Both the position numbers and the translations under genes were made by a program. The notes under the pieces were generated by a model that made no database searches, was not told the DNA's origin, and saw nothing but the letters and a program-made list of their open reading frames with translations. Below, one piece after another: positions 1 to 6,149 of a DNA stretch of 6,497 nt (its first letter is position 1; every line of letters starts with the position of its first letter). The stretch comes from Fidelibacterota bacterium (GTDB lineage: Bacteria; Fidelibacterota; Marinisomatia; Marinisomatales; UBA8229): positions 1 through 6,497 of the forward strand of contig DPYO01000033.1 of assembly GCA_003535775.1 (NCBI GenBank), read 5' to 3'.

Positions 1-5
1 AAAAG

Positions 6-31
6 ACGGCTGTTTATTACAGCCGTTTTTT
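6..31 (+). terminator. Rho-independent terminator of the gene upstream of the window
   Basis: A perfect 7-bp inverted repeat (ACGGCTG at 6-12 and CAGCCGT at 20-26) encloses a 7-base AT loop and runs into six T residues (26-31). This is the classic layout of an intrinsic terminator for a + strand transcript arriving from the left. The AAAA at 1-4, one base outside the stem, would give a short U-tract on the other strand, so it could work in both directions. The mrp start codon lies only 18 bases after the T-tract, so mrp is probably transcribed from its own promoter or by read-through. Confidence 0.85.
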
Positions 32-49
32 GTATATAGATTGTATAAA

Positions 50-1180
50 ATGAATAAAGATCAGATACTTAAATTACTTAAAACTGTTTCCTATCCGGGC
101 TTTACTCGTGATATAGTTTCATTTGGTATAGTAGAACATATACAAGTGGATAAAAAGAATGTTAATGTAGTTCTAAAGGTTGCCGCTGCTGAAGATAAGC
201 GTAAAACAATTCTTAATGCAGTCCGTAAAGCATTGGAAGATAGCGGAGCATTTGAAAAAGTTAATGTTACTTTGGTTACAAAAGTTTCTAATCAGCCATC
301 TTCTGGTCCGGATGAAGGTATCCAACCAAATCAATCCATACCTGGAGTTAAATATGTGATTGCTGTGGCAAGTGGAAAGGGAGGAGTCGGAAAATCCACA
401 GTAGCAGCAAATATCGCGGCTGCGTTGTGTGAAAAATCTATTAAGGTTGGATTGCTTGATTTAGATATTTATGGACCTTCTCTTCCAATTATACTTGGGT
501 TAAAGGAACAACCTAAACTCACACAAGAACGTAAATTAATTCCGTTGGATTTTCGTGGAATGAAAGTGATGAGTTTTGGTTTTCTCAGTGGGGATGACAG
601 TCCTGCAATATGGCGCGGTCCTTTGGTGGCACGAATGACAGAACAGTTTTTCAGAGATGTAGTATGGGGAGAGTTGGATTATCTTGTCTTGGATCTTCCT
701 CCAGGGACCGGCGATGTTCAGCTAACTCTGACCCAAAAGATCAAAATCAGCGGCGCTGTTATTGTTACTACACCCCAGGATATTGCTCTGGCGGATGTGA
801 GAAAGGGTGCAAATATGTTTCGAAAAGTACAAGCTCCTATACTTGGAGTAATTGAAAATATGTCGGGACTTCGACTTGAGGGTAAGGTTTTAGATTCTAA
901 AGGGACTCCTTTTACAAATGGACTCATTCATGTCTCAGGTGAGAAATCAAAACCCTTAAATGAAAAGGGGGAGTTTAACCTTTTATTGGATTTGTTTAAA
1001 ACAGGAGGGGGCGCAAAGGAAAGCCAACGGCTTGGTGTTCCCCTGCTTGGTACTATCCCGATCTCACGTGAAATAATGGAAGCCACGGATGCTGGGGTAC
1101 CAATCGTTTTTCAGAAACCCAATTCGTTTTTTAGCAAGAAATACCGTGACATTGCAGAGCGAATAATGGAATCTATATAG
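50..1180 (+). CDS. mrp: Mrp/ApbC/NBP35-family P-loop ATPase (Fe-S carrier family) lacking the CxxC motif
   Basis: A 376-residue cytoplasmic protein of the Mrp/ApbC family, which is known for ATP-dependent carriage of Fe-S clusters to apoproteins. Residues 1-80 match the MIP18/DUF59 domain (ILKLLKTVSYPGFTRDIVSF region), then a linker, then a MinD-like P-loop domain from about 100. The deviant Walker A is ASGKGGVGKST (107-117, K110 and K115), the Walker A' region is LLDLDIYGPS (135-144), Walker B is LVLDLPPGTGD (212-222), and TPQDIALADVRKG (241-253) is family-typical. After ENMS (269-272) the expected CPxC-type segment is absent. An insert of about 45 residues follows before the conserved GGG (319-321) and LGVPLLGTIPIS. 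C127 is the only cysteine. Family membership is certain, but the Fe-S carrier role is doubtful. ATG at 50 is preferred to the in-frame TTG at 41 because it fits the family N-terminus. No Shine-Dalgarno is visible. A 182-base gap separates it from uppS. Confidence 0.93.
   Translation: MNKDQILKLLKTVSYPGFTRDIVSFGIVEHIQVDKKNVNVVLKVAAAEDKRKTILNAVRKALEDSGAFEKVNVTLVTKVSNQPSSGPDEGIQPNQSIPGVKYVIAVASGKGGVGKSTVAANIAAALCEKSIKVGLLDLDIYGPSLPIILGLKEQPKLTQERKLIPLDFRGMKVMSFGFLSGDDSPAIWRGPLVARMTEQFFRDVVWGELDYLVLDLPPGTGDVQLTLTQKIKISGAVIVTTPQDIALADVRKGANMFRKVQAPILGVIENMSGLRLEGKVLDSKGTPFTNGLIHVSGEKSKPLNEKGEFNLLLDLFKTGGGAKESQRLGVPLLGTIPISREIMEATDAGVPIVFQKPNSFFSKKYRDIAERIMESI
866..1000 (+). other. Cysteine-free insert in Mrp, carboxypeptidase-regulatory-like
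   Basis: These bases encode Mrp residues 273-317. In ordinary members the stretch from NMS to GGG is about 16-18 residues and carries the two cysteines that bind a bridging [4Fe-4S] cluster. Here it is 46 residues with no cysteine. The pattern LEGKVLDSKGTPFTNGLIHV followed by an N-E-K-G-E-F-N-L turn resembles the start of carboxypeptidase-regulatory-like or Ig-like beta-sandwich repeats (G-x-V-x-D-x-x-G-x-P, then x-G-x-F-x-L). The reading frame stays open and the conserved family sequence resumes cleanly on both sides, so this is not a frameshift. The domain resemblance is judged by eye. Confidence 0.6.
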
Positions 1181-1231
1181 CCGATTATTAGTAAGTTTTT
1201 TCATTATTTTAAAAAGAGTAATAAGTTAATC

Positions 1232-1261
1232 TTGTAGTATAAATTGGGAACAGAATACTAT
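1232..1261 (+). promoter_or_regulatory. Possible sigma-70-type promoter ahead of uppS
   Basis: In the mrp-uppS spacer, TTGTAG (1232-1237) and TACTAT (1256-1261) are separated by 18 bases. The first keeps the TTG of the -35 consensus, and the second keeps TA at the front and AT at the end of the -10 consensus. AT-rich DNA throws up such matches often, and FCB bacteria may use a different consensus. The support is mainly positional: this is the only spacer of any size before the five-gene envelope block. Confidence 0.2.
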
Positions 1262-1286
1262 CTTTTGTGTTAAATATGAAACAAAT

Positions 1287-1366
1287 AAGGAGCGATGTAA
1301 CAGGGTAATTATAAATTGATGGGAAATAAGAAGATGCGCATCCTTTTTATTTTCTTTTCTGAATGA
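1287..1366 (+). promoter_or_regulatory. uppS leader: SD followed by ATG-TAA, mini-ORF overlapping the start, pyrimidine tract
   Basis: Several signals are stacked here. AAGGAG (1287-1292) is followed two bases later by ATG and an immediate TAA (1295-1300), a start-stop pair. A 15-codon ORF, MGNKKMRILFIFFSE, runs 1319-1366 and its TGA overlaps the uppS ATG as ATGA, a layout used for translational coupling. It has no good Shine-Dalgarno of its own. GATGCGCATC (1333-1342) is a perfect 10-bp palindrome. A pyrimidine-rich tract (1342-1360) lies directly before the start. Whether any of these act in regulation is unknown. Each could be chance. Confidence 0.25.
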
Positions 1367-2103
1367 AAACACACAAGTTAAAAGAAGAAATTATACAGAA
1401 GGAAGCCCTACCCCGCCATATTGCCATTATTATGGATGGTAATGGACGATGGGCAAAGGAACGGTCATTGCCTCGGGCAGCCGGTCATAAGGAAGGGATT
1501 AATTCCGTTCGGGAAGTGACCCGTGTTTGCGGGGAAATCGGTGTGGAATATCTAACACTTTATACGTTTTCAGCCGAGAACTGGAATCGTCCTTCCAAAG
1601 AGGTTTCTGCCTTAATGACACTTTTAATGAGCACCCTTCGTGTTGAGGTAAGAAAGCTACATAATAATAATGTTAAATTAACTACCATAGGAGCTATTGA
1701 GAAATTATCAAAAGATACCCGCAAAACAATTGAAGAAGGTATAAAACTGACAAAAAACAATACAGGGCTAAATTTAATTCTGGCTTTAAATTATGGAAGC
1801 CGTCAAGAAATCCTTAATGCTATAAAGGAAATTGCACATGAAGTACATAAGGGTGAGATTCTACCGGAAAGCATTAATATGGACACAGTAATGTCACACT
1901 ATTATACTGTCGGGGTTCCCGACCCGGATCTTTTGATTCGTACTGGTGGAGAATTCAGGCTCAGTAACTTCCTATTATGGCAGATCGCTTATTCGGAAAT
2001 ATATGTTTATCCATCCTATTGGCCTAGTTTTCGTGAGAAAGAGTTGCTTGAAACTATTCATGAGTTTCAGTTACGTGAACGGCGGTTTGGGAACGTTGGC
2101 TAA
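1363..2103 (+). CDS. uppS: Isoprenyl transferase (undecaprenyl diphosphate synthase, cis-prenyltransferase)
   Basis: A 246-residue enzyme, close to the usual length, that adds cis-isoprene units from IPP to farnesyl diphosphate. It makes the C55 carrier for peptidoglycan and surface glycans at the inner face of the cytoplasmic membrane. Visible signatures: HIAIIMDGNGRWA (19-31, catalytic Asp25), AGHKEG (40-45), the FSAENWNRP loop (69-77), ALNYGSRQEI, and DPDLLIRTGGEFRLSNFLLW (187-206) with the diphosphate-binding arginines R193 and R199, then the AYSE glutamate at 212. The C-terminus ends in the usual RERRFG. The start is fixed: the codon just before ATG 1363 is an in-frame TGA. There is no Shine-Dalgarno, and the start is preceded by a pyrimidine-rich stretch. 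bamA follows after 23 bases. Product length (C55 or other) cannot be read from sequence. Confidence 0.95.
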   Translation: MKTHKLKEEIIQKEALPRHIAIIMDGNGRWAKERSLPRAAGHKEGINSVREVTRVCGEIGVEYLTLYTFSAENWNRPSKEVSALMTLLMSTLRVEVRKLHNNNVKLTTIGAIEKLSKDTRKTIEEGIKLTKNNTGLNLILALNYGSRQEILNAIKEIAHEVHKGEILPESINMDTVMSHYYTVGVPDPDLLIRTGGEFRLSNFLLWQIAYSEIYVYPSYWPSFREKELLETIHEFQLRERRFGNVG

Positions 2104-2126
2104 CAATTATTGAGTAATTCATAAAA

Positions 2127-4529
2127 ATGATTAATAAATTGTTATTTTCTCTTTTCTTAGTAATGACTATATCCTTTTCACAAAGTCCACAGGAAATAAA
2201 ATTGTTAAGCGTAGAAGTTAATGGAAACGTACTTGCAACTGATGATATGATTCGTTATACGGCAGGTTTAAGAGTAGGAAGAATAATAAAATCGGGCGAT
2301 TTTTCCCGAAGTGTAAAGAGGCTCTGGAACTTGGGAATGTTTAAAAATGTGCAGATTATACTGAATGATGAAACTCCGGAGGGAATCTCGATCACTATTC
2401 TGGTTGAAGAAAACCCCATAGTGGGAGCAATCCGATATGAGGGGAATAAGAAAATCAAAGACAGTAAATTTGAGGAGGAAATCAAATTAATAATAGGCCA
2501 ACGAATTAAACCACATTTAATAAAAGAAACTATTCAGAAAATCAAGGATTTATACTTAGAGGAAGGCTTTCTTTTGGCAAAAATAAATGGGGAGATTGTA
2601 GAAACCACAGTGGACAATCTAAAAAATAAGAAGGCAAAAGATATTACAAAGGATATAGTATTTTATATCACAGAAAATAAGAAGGTTAAAATAGGTAAAA
2701 TTATTTTTGAAGGGAATCACGCTTTCTCCGATCGTCGCCTTCGAAAAGTATTAAAAGAAACAAAACAACAGAGATGGTATCTGTTTTGGAGATCTTATTT
2801 TGATAAAAATAAGTATAGTGAAGATAAGGAAAGTCTTGTTGCGTTTTATCGAAATAAAGGATACCGTGATCTTATTATTTCATCCGATTCAATCAGTTAC
2901 AGAAAAAATAAACGTAGAATGAATCTCCATCTACAAATTTTTGAAGGTCCGCGTTATAAATATGGTCAATTTTCTTTAGAGGGAAATATCCTTTATTCTG
3001 ATGATGAACTCAAACGTAGGCTGGGTTTATCTGTTGGTGATTATTTTAATGAAGAAGAGTTTAACAGTGCTGTGTACGAAAGAATGCAGGGACTGTATAT
3101 GGATCGGGGATATATTTACAGCCAAATTGAGACTCAAATGACACCAGTCGGAGAAGATTCTCTGGATGTTCATTTTGTGATTATTGAAAATAAAAAAGTG
3201 TATGTACGCAATATTTTGATTTCTGGGAATACAAAAACACGAGAAAATGTGGTGCGAAGGGAATTAAAAATTTTTCCAGGTGATATTTTTAACAGAAACA
3301 AACTCATACGCAGTCAACGGGAAGTATGGATTCTTAATTATTTTTCAAATGTGATTCCCGATGTAATTCGAGTAGATGAAGACGAGGTTGACTTAGATGT
3401 CTCAGTTGAAGAAAAATCTGCTGATAGGGCACAAGCAAATATTGGTTTTACAGGTGAATATGGAATAACAGGAGGAGGAGGAGTGGAGTTTAATAATTTC
3501 AGAGGACTCGGACAGCGGCTTAACCTCAGTTTTAATACAGGCACCAATTATTCTGTATATCAAACCCCCTCAAAATATCGTTCTGTTAGCCTAAGCTTCA
3601 CAGATCCAATGGTTATGGACACACCAAATCTTGTTGGATTTTCTGTGTTTTATACCTTTCGGGGAGCTGCGACAAACTATTCATTCCCACTAGATTTTTC
3701 AATGTTTGGAGGGAGCCTTAGTTGGGGACGACGCTTTAGGTGGCCTGATGATTTTTTCAGGGGACATTGGGTGCTAAGAGGCGTACAAAAAGAGTATAGT
3801 GCTGAGAGCTCGACTTCTACAGATCTTGGTCCTTATGAAAATCTTTTGGGGAAAATATCTCAGGGATTTAACATAACACAAGTAATTACAAGAGATAGTC
3901 GTAATAGACCTGAGTTTACAACATCTGGATCTAGGTTTTCACTGGAAACTACAATATCTGGTGGTCCATTAGGGGGAAATGAAGACTTTCATAAACATGT
4001 GTTGAATTTGGAATGGTTTACCCCTACATTCTGGAAATTTGTTTTGATGAGTTCTATTAAATTGGGTGCTATTAAGCCATTGCAATCAAATAATGAAGAA
4101 TTATCTATTGTCCCGTTTGATGAAAAATTTATTATGGGAGGCAATGGAATACCCTATGGAAACATGCTCCGCGGGTATCCCGACAATTCTATTGGTCCAC
4201 TGACAACAAGCGGTCGTCCTATTGGAGGAAGTGCAATGATAAAGTTTACGTCAGAATTTCGCATTCCATTTTCTGAAAATCCTGTTGTATATGGCTTGGT
4301 ATTTGGTGAGATGGGCAATGTGTGGGACACACTAGATATGACCGAACCATTTGGACTTACCAGAACAGGGCCGCTATCATTAAAACGTAGTGCAGGTGTT
4401 GGTTTTCGTTTCTTTATGCCAATGCTTGGTATGCTTGGATTTGATATGGGATATGGATTTGATGATATAATAGGGATAGGCAAGCCTCAAGGCTGGACCT
4501 ATACAATAACCTTTGGTCAACCCTTTTAA
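2127..4529 (+). CDS. bamA: BamA/Omp85 outer-membrane protein assembly factor
   Basis: An 800-residue Omp85 protein, the central pore of the beta-barrel assembly machine, which folds and inserts outer-membrane proteins. Residues 1-18 or so form a Sec signal peptide (MINKLLFSLFLVMTISFSQS). Five POTRA domains follow at about 24-97, 98-185, 186-275, 276-356 and 357-432, each opening with a hydrophobic strand and a GN turn (VNGN, YEGN, FEGN, LEGN, ISGN). The C-terminal 16-strand barrel starts near 434. The hallmark loop-6 motif appears as LRGY (681-684) followed by DNSIGP, preceded by the conserved FIMGG. The last residue is Phe in TITFGQPF, the usual outer-membrane beta-signal. Full length, close to the E. 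coli protein. No Shine-Dalgarno, only an A-rich stretch before ATG. It sits 23 bases after uppS and 16 before ompH, its chaperone partner. Confidence 0.96.
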   Translation: MINKLLFSLFLVMTISFSQSPQEIKLLSVEVNGNVLATDDMIRYTAGLRVGRIIKSGDFSRSVKRLWNLGMFKNVQIILNDETPEGISITILVEENPIVGAIRYEGNKKIKDSKFEEEIKLIIGQRIKPHLIKETIQKIKDLYLEEGFLLAKINGEIVETTVDNLKNKKAKDITKDIVFYITENKKVKIGKIIFEGNHAFSDRRLRKVLKETKQQRWYLFWRSYFDKNKYSEDKESLVAFYRNKGYRDLIISSDSISYRKNKRRMNLHLQIFEGPRYKYGQFSLEGNILYSDDELKRRLGLSVGDYFNEEEFNSAVYERMQGLYMDRGYIYSQIETQMTPVGEDSLDVHFVIIENKKVYVRNILISGNTKTRENVVRRELKIFPGDIFNRNKLIRSQREVWILNYFSNVIPDVIRVDEDEVDLDVSVEEKSADRAQANIGFTGEYGITGGGGVEFNNFRGLGQRLNLSFNTGTNYSVYQTPSKYRSVSLSFTDPMVMDTPNLVGFSVFYTFRGAATNYSFPLDFSMFGGSLSWGRRFRWPDDFFRGHWVLRGVQKEYSAESSTSTDLGPYENLLGKISQGFNITQVITRDSRNRPEFTTSGSRFSLETTISGGPLGGNEDFHKHVLNLEWFTPTFWKFVLMSSIKLGAIKPLQSNNEELSIVPFDEKFIMGGNGIPYGNMLRGYPDNSIGPLTTSGRPIGGSAMIKFTSEFRIPFSENPVVYGLVFGEMGNVWDTLDMTEPFGLTRTGPLSLKRSAGVGFRFFMPMLGMLGFDMGYGFDDIIGIGKPQGWTYTITFGQPF

Positions 4530-4548
4530 CTTTAAAGGAGGTAATGTG
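4522..4548 (+). promoter_or_regulatory. Strong Shine-Dalgarno for the ompH GTG start, in a weak hairpin over the bamA stop
   Basis: AAAGGAGG (4534-4541) is a near-perfect Shine-Dalgarno four bases before GTG 4546. It decides the ompH start. The in-frame TTG at 4513 lies inside bamA, and the overlapping ATG at 4544 is in another frame and ends after five codons. CCTTT (4522-4526) can pair with AAAGG (4534-4538) across a 7-base loop containing the bamA TAA (4527-4529), so ribosomes finishing bamA could open the site. The Shine-Dalgarno is plain in the sequence; the hairpin's role is inference. Confidence 0.7.
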
Positions 4549-5061
4549 TTTAAAAAATTAAACCCATCGATAGTGTTAGCGTCTTTAATTCTTCTACCGG
4601 TTTTTGTTAAGGGAGAAATAAAAGTTGGTTTTGTTCAATCTGACCGTATTCGGATGGAATATGAGGATTTCAAAGAAGCTGAGTCTCAATTACAACTTGA
4701 ATTTCAGAAGGTACAATTTGAGTATCAGGAAATGCTATCGCAGTTAGACAGTTTAAAAGAAACCTATGAAACTCAACGATTGATGAGCTCGCCGGAGTGG
4801 CGAAGGGAAAAAGAGCAAGAAATCTCAGAATCTGAAAGCAGGATTCAGACCTTCCAAGCAATAAAAGTTGGGCCTGAAGGTGAGTTATACAAACGCCAAA
4901 CTCAAATGGAATATGAGTTGTTATCAAAGGTAAAAAAAGCAGTTGATGATGTTGCCATATCAAAGGGTTTTGATTTCATATTTGATGGATCTGTTTCTCT
5001 TCTTTATGGGAAAGCTACTTTTGATGTCACTGATGATGTTTTGCATGAATTAAGGAAATAG
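4546..5061 (+). CDS. ompH: OmpH/Skp-family periplasmic chaperone
   Basis: A 171-residue protein starting at GTG, with a signal peptide of about 23 residues (K3-K4, a hydrophobic core at 9-21, likely cleavage after VKG). The mature part begins EIKVGFVQSDRI, matching the OmpH/Skp opening strand. A long charged helix follows (about 38-105, rich in E, Q, K and R), which would form the coiled-coil tentacle. Then comes the family's closing block with GPEGELYKRQTQ, paired helix, and KGFDFIFDGS near the C-terminus. Skp trimers hold unfolded outer-membrane proteins in the periplasm and deliver them to BamA, encoded 16 bases upstream. Bacteroidota often carry two tandem ompH copies; only one is here. 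Length is near E. coli Skp (161). Sequence conservation in this family is low, so the assignment rests on pattern plus context. Confidence 0.88.
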   Translation: MFKKLNPSIVLASLILLPVFVKGEIKVGFVQSDRIRMEYEDFKEAESQLQLEFQKVQFEYQEMLSQLDSLKETYETQRLMSSPEWRREKEQEISESESRIQTFQAIKVGPEGELYKRQTQMEYELLSKVKKAVDDVAISKGFDFIFDGSVSLLYGKATFDVTDDVLHELRK

Positions 5062-5105
5062 TCTAATAAAGTGACAGAAAAAAGACAGTGGACGTTGGTG
5101 AGTAA

Positions 5106-5133
5106 ATTAATAACCTTTTTATTCATTAATAAC
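5106..5133 (+). repeat. Short direct repeat ATTAATAAC before lpxD
   Basis: ATTAATAAC occurs at 5106-5114 and again at 5125-5133, 19 bases apart start to start, ending one base before the proposed lpxD TTG codon. The ompH-lpxD spacer (5062-5134) is the longest gap inside the uppS-to-lpxC block and shows no convincing terminator. The repeat may be chance in AT-rich DNA or a two-site binding element on one face of the helix. Confidence 0.3.
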
Positions 5134-5134
5134 A

Positions 5135-6142
5135 TTGCCTGCCTTGGGTGAACTGGCTGATTTGGTTTCTGGAACGATTTCTGGAAATTCGAATATAAAG
5201 ATTGATGGTGTTTCTGAGATTCAAAACGGAAAATCAGGAACCATCACTTTTTTTGATAATCCCAGATACAGGGAATATATTTCAGAAACAAAAGCATCTG
5301 CCATAGTGGTTTCAAACGAAGCCTTTTTAAATGGGAAAAACGGAATCGTTGTTAATAACCCTCAACTCGCTATCGCAAAGATTTTATCTTTTTTTCAGGA
5401 GAAACCGGATAATTTAACAGGTGTTCATCCTACTGCCATTATTCATAAATCAGCAGAGATAGGCGAGGAAGTTACCATAGGTGCCTTTGCAGTGATAGAT
5501 TCGAAGGTAAAAATTGGAGATAGATGTATTTTAGGGCACCACGTTTCGATTGGAAGTAAATCACAAATTGGTGAAGATGGTCTACTATATCCTTATGTGA
5601 ATATTTATCAGGATTGTGTCGTTGGTTGTAACGTGATTATACATAGCGGTACTGTAATTGGCAGTGATGGTTTTGGTTTTGTAACAGAAAAAGATTTTCA
5701 TTATAAAATACCCCAGAATGGTCGTGTTATTATTGGTCAGGATGTAGAAATTGGAGCAAATTGTGCTATTGATAGGGGCACCATAGGGGAAACAAAAATA
5801 GAGGATAATACGAAAATGGACAATCTTGTTCATATTGCTCATAACGTAAAAATTGGTAAAGGGTGTCTTATTACTGCTGGCGTAGGAATTGCCGGAAGCG
5901 TCGAGGTTGGTGATTACTGTATTTTTGCTGGCCACTCTTCGGTTGCACCCCATTTAAAACTAGGTTCACGAACAGTTCTTGCCGCAAACGCAGGTGCGAC
6001 GAAATCTCTTGCTGGAGGAAAGGTTTACGCAGGAATGCCTGCGAGGGAAATAAAAGAACAGAACAAGCGGGATGCAGTTTTAACAGAAATAAATATTTTA
6101 AAAAAACGTATGGAAAAATTAGGAGAAAAAGTACCAAATTGA
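5135..6142 (+). CDS. lpxD: UDP-3-O-acylglucosamine N-acyltransferase
   Basis: A 335-residue cytoplasmic enzyme that transfers a 3-hydroxyacyl chain from acyl-ACP to the 2-amino group of UDP-3-O-acylglucosamine, the third step of lipid A synthesis. The N-terminal uridine-binding domain (about 1-96) has the signature FFDNPRYR (39-46). From about 97 a left-handed beta-helix of hexapeptide repeats runs to about 295 (for example IGEEVTIGAFAVI). SDGFGF (177-182), KIPQNGRVIIG and IDRG are lpxD-typical. The catalytic histidine is H236 in HIAHNV, corresponding to E. coli H239. A C-terminal helix follows. The start is uncertain: no ATG fits. The frame opens after TAA at 5111, and TTG 5135 or TTG 5144 would both give a normal N-terminus (GELADLVSG). 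Neither has a Shine-Dalgarno. lpxC starts 7 bases after the stop. Confidence 0.95.
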   Translation: MPALGELADLVSGTISGNSNIKIDGVSEIQNGKSGTITFFDNPRYREYISETKASAIVVSNEAFLNGKNGIVVNNPQLAIAKILSFFQEKPDNLTGVHPTAIIHKSAEIGEEVTIGAFAVIDSKVKIGDRCILGHHVSIGSKSQIGEDGLLYPYVNIYQDCVVGCNVIIHSGTVIGSDGFGFVTEKDFHYKIPQNGRVIIGQDVEIGANCAIDRGTIGETKIEDNTKMDNLVHIAHNVKIGKGCLITAGVGIAGSVEVGDYCIFAGHSSVAPHLKLGSRTVLAANAGATKSLAGGKVYAGMPAREIKEQNKRDAVLTEINILKKRMEKLGEKVPN

Positions 6143-6149
6143 AGTCATT

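Noticed and set aside
41..49. TTG at 41 as the mrp start
   Set aside because: It adds only three residues (M-Y-K) and has no Shine-Dalgarno. The in-frame ATG at 50 gives the expected N-terminus.
1181..1230. Possible terminator after mrp (T-run at 1196-1201)
   Set aside because: No stem of useful length precedes the T-run. The T and A runs nearby are simply AT-rich sequence.
1960..1995. Phenylalanine at UppS position 198 where E. coli has histidine (RTGGEFR versus RTGGEHR)
   Set aside because: As far as I recall, this position varies across the cis-prenyltransferase family. The catalytic Asp25 and both diphosphate-binding arginines are intact, so there is no reason to suspect altered chemistry.
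3471..3482. Four tandem GGA triplets in bamA, a possible slippage tract or internal Shine-Dalgarno
   Set aside because: It encodes a glycine run at the start of the barrel in frame. Four units are too short to suggest phase variation, and no start codon with an open frame of interest follows.
4154..4483. A 109-codon minus-strand open frame inside bamA
   Set aside because: It is fully antisense to the conserved BamA barrel, including the LRGY loop. Its proline- and serine-rich content is that of a reverse-frame shadow.
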